NCBI GenBank assembly: GCA_902595225.1
Contig: CACJPG010000001.1
Span: 253,977 to 317,976 of the forward strand
Direction of reading: 5' to 3'
Length of the DNA stretch: 64,000 bases
DNA from: an uncultured Thiothrix sp.
Lineage (GTDB): Bacteria; Pseudomonadota; Gammaproteobacteria; Poriferisulfidales; GCA-002705445
Shown: piece after piece, positions 1 to 9,206 of the stretch
Numbering within the stretch: position 1 is the stretch's first letter
How the letters are laid out: each line of letters begins with the position of its first letter
Notes under the pieces: generated by a model
What the model was told of the DNA's origin: nothing
The model's database searches: none
What the model saw: the letters and a program-made list of their open reading frames with translations, nothing else
Made by a program: the position numbers and the translations under genes

Positions 1-984
1 TACCCTATCGTATGCCATTCTTTTTGGGCCAATAACACCAAGAACACCTATTACGTCGTCATCAAATTTATAAGGCGCACTAACTATACTACAGTCATCT
101 AAAACATTATAGCCAGATTCTGCCCCAATAAAAATTTTCACGCCTTTTGATGAAATACTTTTATCTAATAAATGCAGAATATTATTTTTTTCATTAAATG
201 CTTCAAAAAGAGTCTTTAATTTTTCAATATCAGAAAGCTCCTCACAATTCATAAGTTTTGTTTCACCACTTACGATCAGGTCATCATTTTTTTTTAAATC
301 CTCTGATTCTAAAAAAACCTGCTTCCCAAACTTAATTGCTGAAGTCATAATACTATTCATATCTTTCCTCATTTCATCGAGATCGTTCAGTAAAATTTTA
401 CGAATATGATGTATAGACTGTCCTGAGAGAATTGAGTTTAAATAATTTGCCGCCTCTTGTAATTCAGAAGAAGAGTATTTTTTATCTAAGTTTATAATTT
501 TATTTTCAACATCGTTATTTTTATTTATTAATATGGCCAATATTTTATTATCACTTAGCTTTAAAAAATCAATCTGCTTTAATTCAGTTTTATTACGGGT
601 TGGCAAGGAAATAATTCCAGTAAGCTCTGTCATATTTGATAAAATTTCATTTGTCTTTTTTACGATATTTTTTCTCTCTACTCCTTCGGTAAGACTAATT
701 TTAAGTTTATCTATTAACTTATTGTTTACAGGTTGAACTTTAATCATTTTATCGACGAACATTCTATATGCTAGCTCGGTAGGAACTCTGCCAGCTGATT
801 TGTGAGGTGAATATATATAGCCGAGATCCTCAAGATCAACAAAAACGTTTCTTATTGTTGCAGAACTTATTCCAATATCAGATGCTTTAGATAGCTTCGT
901 AGAACCTACGGGCTGTCCATCAGATATAAAGCTTTCTACTAAAGCTTTTAACAATAATTCTTGTCTAGAATTTAAATTTTCCAT
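1..984 (-). CDS. hrcA: Heat-inducible transcription repressor HrcA (partial, 3' end runs off the window)
   Basis: Open minus-strand frame from ATG at 984 to window edge; translation begins MENLNSRQELLLKALVESFISDGQPVGSTKLSKASDIGISSATIRNVFVDLEDLGYIYSPHKSAGRVPTELAYRMFVD, typical HrcA N-terminal winged helix; divergent from nadK. Not in ORF track because it has no stop in the window. Confidence 0.93.
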   Translation of the reverse strand, partial: MENLNSRQELLLKALVESFISDGQPVGSTKLSKASDIGISSATIRNVFVDLEDLGYIYSPHKSAGRVPTELAYRMFVDKMIKVQPVNNKLIDKLKISLTEGVERKNIVKKTNEILSNMTELTGIISLPTRNKTELKQIDFLKLSDNKILAILINKNNDVENKIINLDKKYSSSELQEAANYLNSILSGQSIHHIRKILLNDLDEMRKDMNSIMTSAIKFGKQVFLESEDLKKNDDLIVSGETKLMNCEELSDIEKLKTLFEAFNEKNNILHLLDKSISSKGVKIFIGAESGYNVLDDCSIVSAPYKFDDDVIGVLGVIGPKRMAYDRV

Positions 985-1074
985 ATAAAAATTTTCATAT
1001 CTACATTTTAATAATATAATATTATTAATTATATTATAATACTACTTTAGTAATTTTTTAAGGGCATAGGGGGC

Positions 1075-1944
1075 TTGATGTCAGTATTTAAGAACATCGC
1101 AATAATATCAAAAATAAGCGATAGCAGTGTAAAAGATAGTCTTGATGCAGTTGTAAATTTTCTGAACAAGAAAAGTATTAGATACTTTTTAGATCAAAAT
1201 TCTTGTCTTCTCCTGAAAAACAAGAAGGAAACATCTATAGAGGAGATTAAAAAAAAGTGTGATATGGCTTTTATTATTGGAGGTGACGGAACTTTACTTA
1301 GGTCTGCACAAGATTTATCAAAAGCAGATATCCCAATTTGTGGTATCAATAGAGGTAGGCTTGGCTATTTAGTAGATATTTCACCAAACCATATTGAGGA
1401 AAATCTTGAGAGCATTTTTTCAGACGATTTTACAATAGATGAGCGAATATCACTTGAGGGAACAATATTAAGAGAAGGTAAAGAAGTTTCAAGGAACATA
1501 TCATTTAACGATGTTGTAATTAATAGTAAAGATGCAAGAATGATAGAACTTGATGCGTTTGTTAATGACGAAATGCTTTATACAATTAATGCCGATGGCT
1601 TGGTTGTGTCAACTCCGACAGGTTCAACAGCATATTCACTATCAAGCGGCGGACCGATTCTTGAGCCAACAATGGAAGCATTATTAATGGTTCCGATATG
1701 TCCACATTTGTTAAGTAATAGACCAATAGTTATTAACATGGGCAGTGTAATTAAGATAAAGTTATCGGATAATATTAAAACAAATGCCAGTGTAACCTTC
1801 GACGGACAGATAAGTGTTCCAATTCAAGCGAACGATATTATAAAAATATGTAAGAGTGACATTACTCTCAAATTAATTCAGCCACCCGGTATAAATTTCC
1901 TCTCAATTTTGAGAGAAAAGTTAGGCTGGGGTTTTAAACCATAG
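1075..1944 (+). CDS. nadK: NAD kinase (start may be ATG 1078)
   Basis: FIIGGDGTLLRSAQ (GGDG motif), INRGRLGYLVD, NADGLVVSTPTGSTAYSLSSGGPI motifs. Confidence 0.95.
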   Translation: MMSVFKNIAIISKISDSSVKDSLDAVVNFLNKKSIRYFLDQNSCLLLKNKKETSIEEIKKKCDMAFIIGGDGTLLRSAQDLSKADIPICGINRGRLGYLVDISPNHIEENLESIFSDDFTIDERISLEGTILREGKEVSRNISFNDVVINSKDARMIELDAFVNDEMLYTINADGLVVSTPTGSTAYSLSSGGPILEPTMEALLMVPICPHLLSNRPIVINMGSVIKIKLSDNIKTNASVTFDGQISVPIQANDIIKICKSDITLKLIQPPGINFLSILREKLGWGFKP

Positions 1945-1949
1945 ATTGA

Positions 1950-3599
1950 ATGTTATCAAGTATATATATTAAAAACTTTGCAATAATTGATGAAATTGAA
2001 ATTGATTTTTTTGAAAACATGTCAGTGCTCACTGGTGAAACAGGCGCAGGAAAATCAATCTTAATTGATGCTATAAATGTTGTATTTGGCAATAAAAAAA
2101 CAAATAAAATTAATCGTAATGAAAATGAAGATACAGAAATAATATGTAATTTTCAGATAAAAAATGAAAAGATTATTAAAATTCTTCAAGAAAAAGATTT
2201 AATTACAGATAATGAATGTATATTTAGAAGAAAAATTAATAAGAAAAATTTATCAAAGATATATATTAATGACAAGCCAGTAAATTCAAGCACCGCAAAA
2301 GATATTGGAAACATGATAATTGATATTCATGGGCAACATGAAAATCAGTTAATTCTTTCAAGTGAAGAACAACTAAATAGATTAGATAATTTTATTGAGA
2401 TTACTCCTCAAAAAGAAAGTATTCGAAATATTCTATCTGAAATAAATAATGTTGAAAAACTTCTTGCTGACAATATTGTTTCGGAAGAAGATTACGAAGA
2501 TAAAATATCACTTTTAGAGTTTGAAATAAATGAACTTCAAGAATACGTAATAAACGAAGAGGATTATAATAAATTGTCTGAAGAATTCAATAAACTGAAT
2601 AATTCTGAATTTTTAATAAATAAAACAAAAGAATGTATAAATATTTTAACTGGGGATGAAAGTCTTAACATTAGTTCACAACTATCAGTAATTAACAAAA
2701 ATCTTGAAGATTTAGGAAAGATTGATCAAAATTTTAATGATATTTTGAACCAAAATATTCAAATTATAGATGATGTTAAATTGCTTGAAAAATCTCTTGA
2801 AAAATACTCAAATTCAATAGACATAGACCCTGAAAGGCTTCAACTGATAAATGACAAAGTATTATCCCTGAATAAGTTAGCGAGAAAATATAAAGTGAAT
2901 GAAAGGGAATTATTCGACATTATGAATAAGAAAATTTCTCAGATTGACCAATTAAAAAATAATAGAATGAGTTTTAGTGAAAACAAAGAACAAATTAATA
3001 AATTAAAGGTGGAGTACCATACAATTGCATCAAAAATTTCAAAAATTAGAAAAGACAAATCTGAAATCCTTGCAAAAAGGATTACTGCACAACTAAAGGA
3101 TTTGGGAATGAATAATTGCCAATTTGAAATTGAAGTTATATCTAACGATGAACAAATTAATAAAAATGGCTATGATAAAGTCTCTTTTTTAATTAAAACA
3201 AATGCAAAATCAAAAGTACTTCCTTTAAAAGAAATCGCCTCTGGAGGAGAACTATCAAGACTAAGCTTAGTTATTCAACTTGAAACAAGATCAAATGATG
3301 ATTGCGAAACTATGATATTTGACGAAATTGATACTGGTATTGGAGGAGCGACCGCAGAAATTTTAGGTAAACATCTCTCTAATTTAGCAATAAAGACCCA
3401 AGTATTATGTGTGACTCATTTAGCTCAAGTAGCAGCAAAATCGAAACATCACTATCTAGTCTCTAAAGACAAAAAAATATCATCAACTACTTTAGAATAT
3501 TTAGATAATGAAATGAGAGTTAATGAATTGGCTAGAATGATTGGTGGAATTGAACTTACTGATAAAGCATTACAATTCGCAAAAGAATTGATTGATTAA
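1950..3599 (+). CDS. recN: DNA repair protein RecN
   Basis: SMC-like: LTGETGAGKSILIDA Walker A, coiled coil, ASGGELSRLSL signature, MIFDEIDTGIGG Walker B; adjacent to nadK as in many gammaproteobacteria. Confidence 0.95.
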   Translation: MLSSIYIKNFAIIDEIEIDFFENMSVLTGETGAGKSILIDAINVVFGNKKTNKINRNENEDTEIICNFQIKNEKIIKILQEKDLITDNECIFRRKINKKNLSKIYINDKPVNSSTAKDIGNMIIDIHGQHENQLILSSEEQLNRLDNFIEITPQKESIRNILSEINNVEKLLADNIVSEEDYEDKISLLEFEINELQEYVINEEDYNKLSEEFNKLNNSEFLINKTKECINILTGDESLNISSQLSVINKNLEDLGKIDQNFNDILNQNIQIIDDVKLLEKSLEKYSNSIDIDPERLQLINDKVLSLNKLARKYKVNERELFDIMNKKISQIDQLKNNRMSFSENKEQINKLKVEYHTIASKISKIRKDKSEILAKRITAQLKDLGMNNCQFEIEVISNDEQINKNGYDKVSFLIKTNAKSKVLPLKEIASGGELSRLSLVIQLETRSNDDCETMIFDEIDTGIGGATAEILGKHLSNLAIKTQVLCVTHLAQVAAKSKHHYLVSKDKKISSTTLEYLDNEMRVNELARMIGGIELTDKALQFAKELID

Positions 3600-3616
3600 T
3601 TGATACAATAATAAAC

Positions 3617-3733
3617 TTATTTTTCTTTATCTTCTTTTTTTAATTTCTTATATTCTATTCCAGTTAATATTGCACCTGCTATTGCCAAAGCAAAGCAAAA
3701 AAGGCCCGTATAAAATATAAGCGAATCATCCAT
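3617..3733 (-). CDS. Very small hypothetical membrane protein (38 aa)
   Basis: Read by eye: MDDSLIFYTGLFCFALAIAGAILTGIEYKKLKKEDKEK; one hydrophobic helix plus basic tail; 2 bp after the next upstream small ORF. Confidence 0.55.
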   Translation of the reverse strand: MDDSLIFYTGLFCFALAIAGAILTGIEYKKLKKEDKEK

Positions 3734-3735
3734 AG

Positions 3736-3912
3736 TTAATCCTTCCTAGCTATAATCTTAAAATAGATAGCAAAAGCTAGTATTGATGGTATCCAAGTTG
3801 CAGTAAATAGCGCTTCTTGTTTTGTATCAACGCCCTGAAACCAGAGATAAGCAGTTGTAATAAAAGCAACTGCAACTGAAAGTAATATGCATATATCCGA
3901 TGTTTTTATCAT
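3736..3912 (-). CDS. Small hypothetical membrane protein (~58 aa)
   Basis: Read by eye: MIKTSDICILLSVAVAFITTAYLWFQGVDTKQEALFTATWIPSILAFAIYFKIIARKD; two hydrophobic helices; tightly packed with neighbouring small ORFs. Confidence 0.6.
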   Translation of the reverse strand: MIKTSDICILLSVAVAFITTAYLWFQGVDTKQEALFTATWIPSILAFAIYFKIIARKD

Positions 3913-3937
3913 AATTCAATTTCCTATTTAATTAAAA

Positions 3938-4126
3938 TTAATCTTCATTCCAAAAAGCCCAAGAACCTATAAGCAACAATAGCACTGCTAAGGATGCATG
4001 AGCTCTAACTCTTGTTACCTCTGGTAACTCTATAAATAATGGAACAACATTTATCATCCCAAGTATAAGCCAAATTAGTGCTAAAGACCCCAAGAAAAGA
4101 GCAGCTTTTCCAATTTTTTTTTTCAT
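3938..4126 (-). CDS. Small hypothetical membrane protein (62 aa)
   Basis: ORF MKKKIGKAALFLGSLALIWLILGMINVVPLFIELPEVTRVRAHASLAVLLLLIGSWAFWNED; two hydrophobic helices; same strand and 38 bp downstream of fur. Confidence 0.7.
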   Translation of the reverse strand: MKKKIGKAALFLGSLALIWLILGMINVVPLFIELPEVTRVRAHASLAVLLLLIGSWAFWNED

Positions 4127-4164
4127 AAAATTATTTTTTCAACATATAAATTTATATAAGAGTT

Positions 4165-4581
4165 TTATTCCTCGTCGAGAAACTCTCCATAAAGTATCAT
4201 GCTGTGGTCAACGATCTTAAAGTTGTACTCTTTAGCTAATTCCTTTTGGCGATTTTCAATAATTTCATCATAAAACTCAACTACTTTACCAGTTTTAAGT
4301 GAAACCATATGATCATGATGGTCTCCATGATTAAGCTCAAAAACTGCCTGACTATTTCCATCAGATTCAAAATGGTGTCTAATTACAATTTTAGCAGCCT
4401 CAAATTGAGTAAGTACTCTATAAACAGTTGCTAAGCTGATTACTTCACCATCATTAATTAGTTCTTTGTATATATCTTCAGCAGACATATGATGATTCTC
4501 TGAACTTTCTAGCTTGCTAAGTATTTTGACCCTTGGAAGGGTAATTTTAAGACCTGCATTTTTTAATTCTATATTACTCAT
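4165..4581 (-). CDS. fur: Ferric uptake regulator Fur
   Basis: MSNIELKNAGLKITLPRVKILSKLE...HHMSAEDIYKEL...SLATVYRVLTQFEAAKIV...HGDHHDHMVSLKTGKVVEF; start moved to ATG 4579-4581. Confidence 0.95.
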   Translation of the reverse strand: MSNIELKNAGLKITLPRVKILSKLESSENHHMSAEDIYKELINDGEVISLATVYRVLTQFEAAKIVIRHHFESDGNSQAVFELNHGDHHDHMVSLKTGKVVEFYDEIIENRQKELAKEYNFKIVDHSMILYGEFLDEE

Positions 4582-4624
4582 AATTACTATATTATCCTTA
4601 AATGATACAACAATATACAAAAAA

Positions 4625-5659
4625 ATGAGAAATTTGAAATTAATTATTATCCCGATTATTAGCTTATTCTTGACAGCGTGTCAGCTTCTTCCAGAAGATA
4701 CACAACTTAAAAGCTATCGTGTGCTTGTTCAACAGGGAAATGTTATTGAGGAAAGTAAAGTAGAACTTTTAAAAATAAACATGTCTAGAGAGCAAGTAAT
4801 TTTTCTTCTAGGTGAGCCTGTATTAAATAATATTTTCGATAAAGATAGATGGGACTATGTTTTTTTCAGAAAAAGAGATCCTGAAAAAACACAACTTAAT
4901 ATGGTGAGTATCTTTTTTAAAGAAGATAAAATAATTAGCATGAAAAGAATTATAAAAAATGATGACGGACTTTTTGATGTAGCGAGCAAAGGTAGAAAAA
5001 AAGAACCAGAATTTCTCGTAGATAATGAAGTATTAGCTTTACAAAAAAATGTATTCGATGATATAGAGCTTCAGGGCATGCCAGACAAAGAGATTCAAAA
5101 TGAAGAAGCTGCAGATGATATTGAAGATAGCGAAGAAAGTTTAAACACTAATGAAGCAGATAAAAAAATTGAGACAAATCAAAACGAAAATTTATTTAAT
5201 GATAATGATGAAAAGAGTAGAGAGGTAGCTGAAACCACCAAGACTGAAGAAAAAATTTCAAGCTTGAAAGAAAACTATGAAGAGCCAGTAAAAAGAAAAA
5301 CTGACTATGAAATTGTTGAAGAAATAGTTAACAATTGGAAAAATTCCTGGGAAGATAAAGATTTAGAGAAGTATTTTTCATTTTATGTTGACAATTACAC
5401 TTCCCAATATTTTGAAGATCATATCTTATGGAAAGAAGATAGAAAAAAAAGAATAGTTGATAAAAGTGATATAGATATTGAAATTGAAAATCTTTCTATA
5501 ACGTTTCAAATTAATGATGATGAAACTGCAACAGCAACTTTCCAACAGATATATTCCTCAGAACAATACTCTGACTCTGTTAAAAAAGAAATTATTTTTC
5601 AAAAAGACGGTAATAGCTGGAAAATAACAGCAGAAAAACTAATTGATGGAAAGTATTAA
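4625..5659 (+). CDS. bamE: BamE-like outer-membrane assembly lipoprotein with acidic linker and extra C-terminal NTF2/SnoaL-like domain
   Basis: MRNLKLIIIPIISLFLTACQLLPED lipobox; KINMSREQVIFLLGEPVLNNIFDKDRWDYVFFRKR BamE/SmpA motif; long acidic linker; C-terminal DYEIVEEIVNNWKNSWEDKDLEKYFSFYVDNYTSQYF... Divergent from fur, as for bamE in many gammaproteobacteria. Confidence 0.85.
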   Translation: MRNLKLIIIPIISLFLTACQLLPEDTQLKSYRVLVQQGNVIEESKVELLKINMSREQVIFLLGEPVLNNIFDKDRWDYVFFRKRDPEKTQLNMVSIFFKEDKIISMKRIIKNDDGLFDVASKGRKKEPEFLVDNEVLALQKNVFDDIELQGMPDKEIQNEEAADDIEDSEESLNTNEADKKIETNQNENLFNDNDEKSREVAETTKTEEKISSLKENYEEPVKRKTDYEIVEEIVNNWKNSWEDKDLEKYFSFYVDNYTSQYFEDHILWKEDRKKRIVDKSDIDIEIENLSITFQINDDETATATFQQIYSSEQYSDSVKKEIIFQKDGNSWKITAEKLIDGKY

Positions 5660-5940
5660 TTTTTTTTAAAATTATGTTTTCTCTTATCATTGGGACTCAT
5701 TTTTAAATTATCAAAAATTTCAATCCTATCCTGATCTTTTAGAACGTAATCAAGTTCAATTTGCTTTCCGAAACATCCAAAGGATTTATCAGACAAAAAA
5801 TCTGAAGTAAAATATGAATTTTTTATCAGAAAAACAATAAAGGATTTTAGACTCTGATTACTTTCTATTTCTAGATTGTGCTGGATTATATCATTATTTG
5901 ATTTTATATAAATAACCTCAATTATTATATTATTCTCCAT
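5656..5940 (-). CDS. rnfH: RnfH family (UPF0125) ubiquitin-like protein
   Basis: Small beta-grasp-like ORF (IIIEVIYIKSNNDIIQHNLEI...FGCFGKQIELDYVLKDQDRIEIFDNLKMSPNDKRKHNFKKN) in the ratA-rnfH-bamE context. Confidence 0.8.
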   Translation of the reverse strand: MENNIIIEVIYIKSNNDIIQHNLEIESNQSLKSFIVFLIKNSYFTSDFLSDKSFGCFGKQIELDYVLKDQDRIEIFDNLKMSPNDKRKHNFKKN

Positions 5941-6358
5941 TCTGCTTTAATGATTCCTCTGTGAAAGCTTTTACAAGATAATTTGTGATTTTGTCAAGAG
6001 ATTTGCCGATTGTATATTCAATTAATTTATTTTCTGCCTCATAATTAATACTTAGATATATAATTGTTTTGTCATCAACACTTTTAAATTCCCATACTCC
6101 GTCCAAATATTTAAAAGGACCATCAATAAGCTTCATATTTATCGACTTATTTTTATTTACTTCATTTTTTGTTGTGAATGATGTTGTAAAACCTTTAAGA
6201 TTGAACTCAAGTTTTGCTTCCATTATTTTATCGCTTTCTAGAAGAATTTCAGAATTTGTACAGTATGGAACAAAGTTTTTGTATTTTTCTACGTTATTAA
6301 CGATATTAAAAACTGTCTCAATATCTTTAAGTATTATTGCCTCTTTTTTTATAATCAT
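5930..6358 (-). CDS. ratA: RatA / ubiquinone-binding START-domain (COQ10-like) protein
   Basis: VFNIVNNVEKYKNFVPYCTNSEIL...LKGFTTSFTTKNEV...LIDGPFKYLDGVWEF; overlaps rnfH. Confidence 0.85.
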   Translation of the reverse strand: MIIKKEAIILKDIETVFNIVNNVEKYKNFVPYCTNSEILLESDKIMEAKLEFNLKGFTTSFTTKNEVNKNKSINMKLIDGPFKYLDGVWEFKSVDDKTIIYLSINYEAENKLIEYTIGKSLDKITNYLVKAFTEESLKQNGE

Positions 6359-6370
6359 TTTCTATTTTAA

Positions 6371-7744
6371 TTAGAATATATTTATCTTGATTCCAAGAGC
6401 ATTAAGCATAACAAAGATAACTGCAATCGGTGCAATTACTCTTGCCGAAAAGTACCATAACATTCTTAAAATATTTGAATTTATTTTTAGCTCAGAGTTA
6501 ACCTTCTCTTTTGATAAAAACCAACTTACATATATTGTAATTAGAATTCCCCCCATAGGAAGAAGTATGTTAGAAGTAAGATAATCTAAAGATTCAAAAA
6601 TATTAAGGCCAAAAATTTTAATATCAGATCCAATATTGAAAGAAATAATTGTTCCTATGCCTATAAACCATGCTAATGCTGCAGAAAAAATCGCCGCCTG
6701 TATTCTAGAAATATTATATTTTTCTATTAACCAAATAATCATTGGTTCGATTAGTGAAATTGAAGATGTCCATGCTGCTACAATTAATAAAATAAAAAAT
6801 AATGTTCCAAACAATTGACCCCCAGGCATTAAACCAAACGCCACAGTTAAAGTTTGAAAAATGAGACCAGGGCCTTGGGTCATTTCAAGACCGCTTGATA
6901 TCACAATTGGAAATATTGCTAATCCAGCAAGTAAGGCTACCATTGTATCTAAAGAAGCTACAATTACGCATGTTTTTGGGATTGAAATTTCACTTGATAA
7001 GTACGATCCATACACCATTAAAGCGCCCATGCCTAAACTAAGACTAAAGAAAGCTTGGCCCATAGCAATTAAAACAGTCTTCCAAGTTACTTGACTAAAA
7101 TCAGGATAAAGCATGAACTTAACACCGTTTACAAAGTCGCCCTCAACTGCTGAAAAAAATACTAAAGCTAACAATAAAACAAGTAAAGCTGGCATAAGTC
7201 TTATAACTGTATTTTCTAAACCGGACTTTACACCCCTAGAAACAACAACTGCGGTAATTATTGAAAACATGGTGTGCCAAGCTAAAAGTCTTTCGGGATC
7301 TGAAATAAAGTTTTCAAAAACTAAGGCTGCGCCACTTGCATCAATATTATTCAAGACACCAAAAGCTGTTCTTGAGGCATAAGCCATTGTCCATCCAGCA
7401 ATAACACTGTAGTAAGACAAAATTAAAATACCTGCAAGAATTCCGATAAGACCTATAATTTGCCAATTTTTTGACCTGTTTTCTCTTTCTGATATATATC
7501 TAATCGAAGCGATTGGATTCAACCTTCCACGTTTACCTAAGTAGACTTCTGAAAGCATTATTGGAATTCCAATAAATAAAACACACATAATATAAATTAA
7601 AACAAAAGCACCACCACCATTCTCTCCGGCAATATATGGAAATTTCCATATATTTCCAAGACCAACAGCTGATCCCGCAGCAGCTAATATAAATGCTGTT
7701 CTAGAGGACCATTCACCATGAGAGGAGGTTCTATTTATTGCCAT
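6371..7744 (-). CDS. Sodium-dependent transporter, SNF (neurotransmitter:sodium symporter) family
   Basis: WSSRTAFILAAAGSAVGLGNIWKFPYIAGENGGGAFVLIY signature, about 12 TM helices. Confidence 0.92.
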   Translation of the reverse strand: MAINRTSSHGEWSSRTAFILAAAGSAVGLGNIWKFPYIAGENGGGAFVLIYIMCVLFIGIPIMLSEVYLGKRGRLNPIASIRYISERENRSKNWQIIGLIGILAGILILSYYSVIAGWTMAYASRTAFGVLNNIDASGAALVFENFISDPERLLAWHTMFSIITAVVVSRGVKSGLENTVIRLMPALLVLLLALVFFSAVEGDFVNGVKFMLYPDFSQVTWKTVLIAMGQAFFSLSLGMGALMVYGSYLSSEISIPKTCVIVASLDTMVALLAGLAIFPIVISSGLEMTQGPGLIFQTLTVAFGLMPGGQLFGTLFFILLIVAAWTSSISLIEPMIIWLIEKYNISRIQAAIFSAALAWFIGIGTIISFNIGSDIKIFGLNIFESLDYLTSNILLPMGGILITIYVSWFLSKEKVNSELKINSNILRMLWYFSARVIAPIAVIFVMLNALGIKINIF

Positions 7745-7781
7745 TAGTAAATACTATTCTTATGTTAATATTGTAAATGAT

Positions 7782-8264
7782 ATGGGACAAAATGATAAAA
7801 ATACAGAAAATATTATAGCTGTCAACAAAAAAGCTTCGCATGATTATTATATTCTTGAAAAATTAGAAGCTGGGATTGTGCTCGAGGGGTGGGAAGTAAA
7901 AGGAATTAGGTCAATGAAAGTTCAATTAAAAGAAGCTTATGTTAAAGTTTTAAAAGGAAATCTTTTATTAATCGGATCACATATTTCACCACCATCATAT
8001 ATTAATGACATAAGCGAAAAGAATGTAAACAGAACAAGAAAATTATTATTGAATCAAAAAGAGATTTCTATGTTAATTGGAAAAGTTAATAAAGACGGAT
8101 TAACAATAATCCCCTTATCATTATATTGGAAAAATAATAAAGTTAAATTAGGAATTGGCATTGCAAAGGGAAAGAAAAAATATGATAAAAGACAATCTGA
8201 AAAGAAAAAGGACTGGTCGATTCAGAAAAATCGATTAACAAAAAAAATTTTAAAAGATAACTAA
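7782..8264 (+). CDS. smpB: SsrA-binding protein SmpB
   Basis: NKKASHDYYILEKLEAGIVLEGWEVKGIR...GIAKGKKKYDKRQSEKKKDW. Confidence 0.95.
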   Translation: MGQNDKNTENIIAVNKKASHDYYILEKLEAGIVLEGWEVKGIRSMKVQLKEAYVKVLKGNLLLIGSHISPPSYINDISEKNVNRTRKLLLNQKEISMLIGKVNKDGLTIIPLSLYWKNNKVKLGIGIAKGKKKYDKRQSEKKKDWSIQKNRLTKKILKDN

Positions 8265-8265
8265 T

Positions 8266-8466
8266 TTAATCTCTACTACAAGAAAAAACTTCAACACTTA
8301 CATCGATTTGTGCTTTTACATCATCAATACATTCGGTGTAAGAACTGTACTCTCCAATAATACTATCATTATGTAAAGCAACCCAGTTGCCTGAGTCTTC
8401 ACTGTATTTTAAATATCCCCAGAACCCTATAATAAGGAGTATGATAAGCATAAATATTTTATCCAT
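8266..8466 (-). CDS. Small hypothetical protein with N-terminal hydrophobic helix (66 aa)
   Basis: MDKIFMLIILLIIGFWGYLKYSEDSGNWVALHNDSIIGEYSSYTECIDDVKAQIDVSVEVFSCSRD; fills the gap between smpB and dnaQ. Confidence 0.6.
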   Translation of the reverse strand: MDKIFMLIILLIIGFWGYLKYSEDSGNWVALHNDSIIGEYSSYTECIDDVKAQIDVSVEVFSCSRD

Positions 8467-8507
8467 TCTAATTCCGCCTTGTTATAATTTTTAATTTGCT
8501 TATTATA

Positions 8508-9206
8508 TCAAAACTTTGAGATTTTCCAAATACAACTGCCGTCTGATATTTCATCGATTTTGTTGCATAGTTCTTGATGTTGTCTAAGCTCCTCCTCATC
8601 AGCCTCTATAACGGGCAAATCTTCAGTTGAAATATTTTTATTATTTATTTTTTTGTATTCATCATTATCTTGCAAGGCAAAAGAAGTTTGGCCCCCAGTC
8701 ATTGCTAAATACACATCTCCTAAAATTCTTGCATCAAGTAATGCTCCGTGAAAATCTCTTGAAGAATTATCAACATTGTACCTTTTGCATAATGCATCTA
8801 AACTATTTTTTTGGCCAGGATGTAATTTTCTTGCATAAACAAGAGTGTCAAAGATATTACAATTTTCGGCTAGTTTTATAATGTGATTTGCTAACTTGTA
8901 TTCGTGTTCTATAAATCCAACATCAAATGGAGCATTGTGAATTATTAACTCTGAACCATTAATAAATTCAAACAAATCATCTTTAATATCAGCAAACAAT
9001 GGTTTATCCTCAAGAAACTCATTTGTAATACCATGGATATTGATTGCTCCTTGATCAATTTTTCTTTTAGGATTTAAATAAAAATGGAAGTCTTTCCCAG
9101 TATATTTTCTATCTATTATCTCTATACATCCAATTTCAATAATTTTGTGATTTCTAGTGGTGTCTAAACCGGTTGTCTCTGTATCTAATATAATTTGTCT
9201 ATGCAT
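8508..9206 (-). CDS. dnaQ: DNA polymerase III epsilon subunit
   Basis: QIILDTETTGLDTTRNHKIIEIGCIE...HNAPFDVGFIEHE...FHGALLDARILGDVYLAMTGGQ exonuclease motifs; adjacent to rnhA. Confidence 0.95.
   Translation of the reverse strand: MHRQIILDTETTGLDTTRNHKIIEIGCIEIIDRKYTGKDFHFYLNPKRKIDQGAINIHGITNEFLEDKPLFADIKDDLFEFINGSELIIHNAPFDVGFIEHEYKLANHIIKLAENCNIFDTLVYARKLHPGQKNSLDALCKRYNVDNSSRDFHGALLDARILGDVYLAMTGGQTSFALQDNDEYKKINNKNISTEDLPVIEADEEELRQHQELCNKIDEISDGSCIWKISKF

Noticed and set aside
985-1074. AT-rich near-palindrome (aataatataatattattaattatattataata) between hrcA and nadK, considered as a CIRCE or other operator
   Set aside because: Does not match CIRCE (TTAGCACTC-N9-GAGTGCTAA); pure A/T palindromes are expected by chance and may simply be overlapping -10 elements.
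7113-7382. 89-aa plus-strand ORF (and others at 6387-7094)
   Set aside because: All antisense to the SNF-family transporter; no ribosome-binding or domain support.
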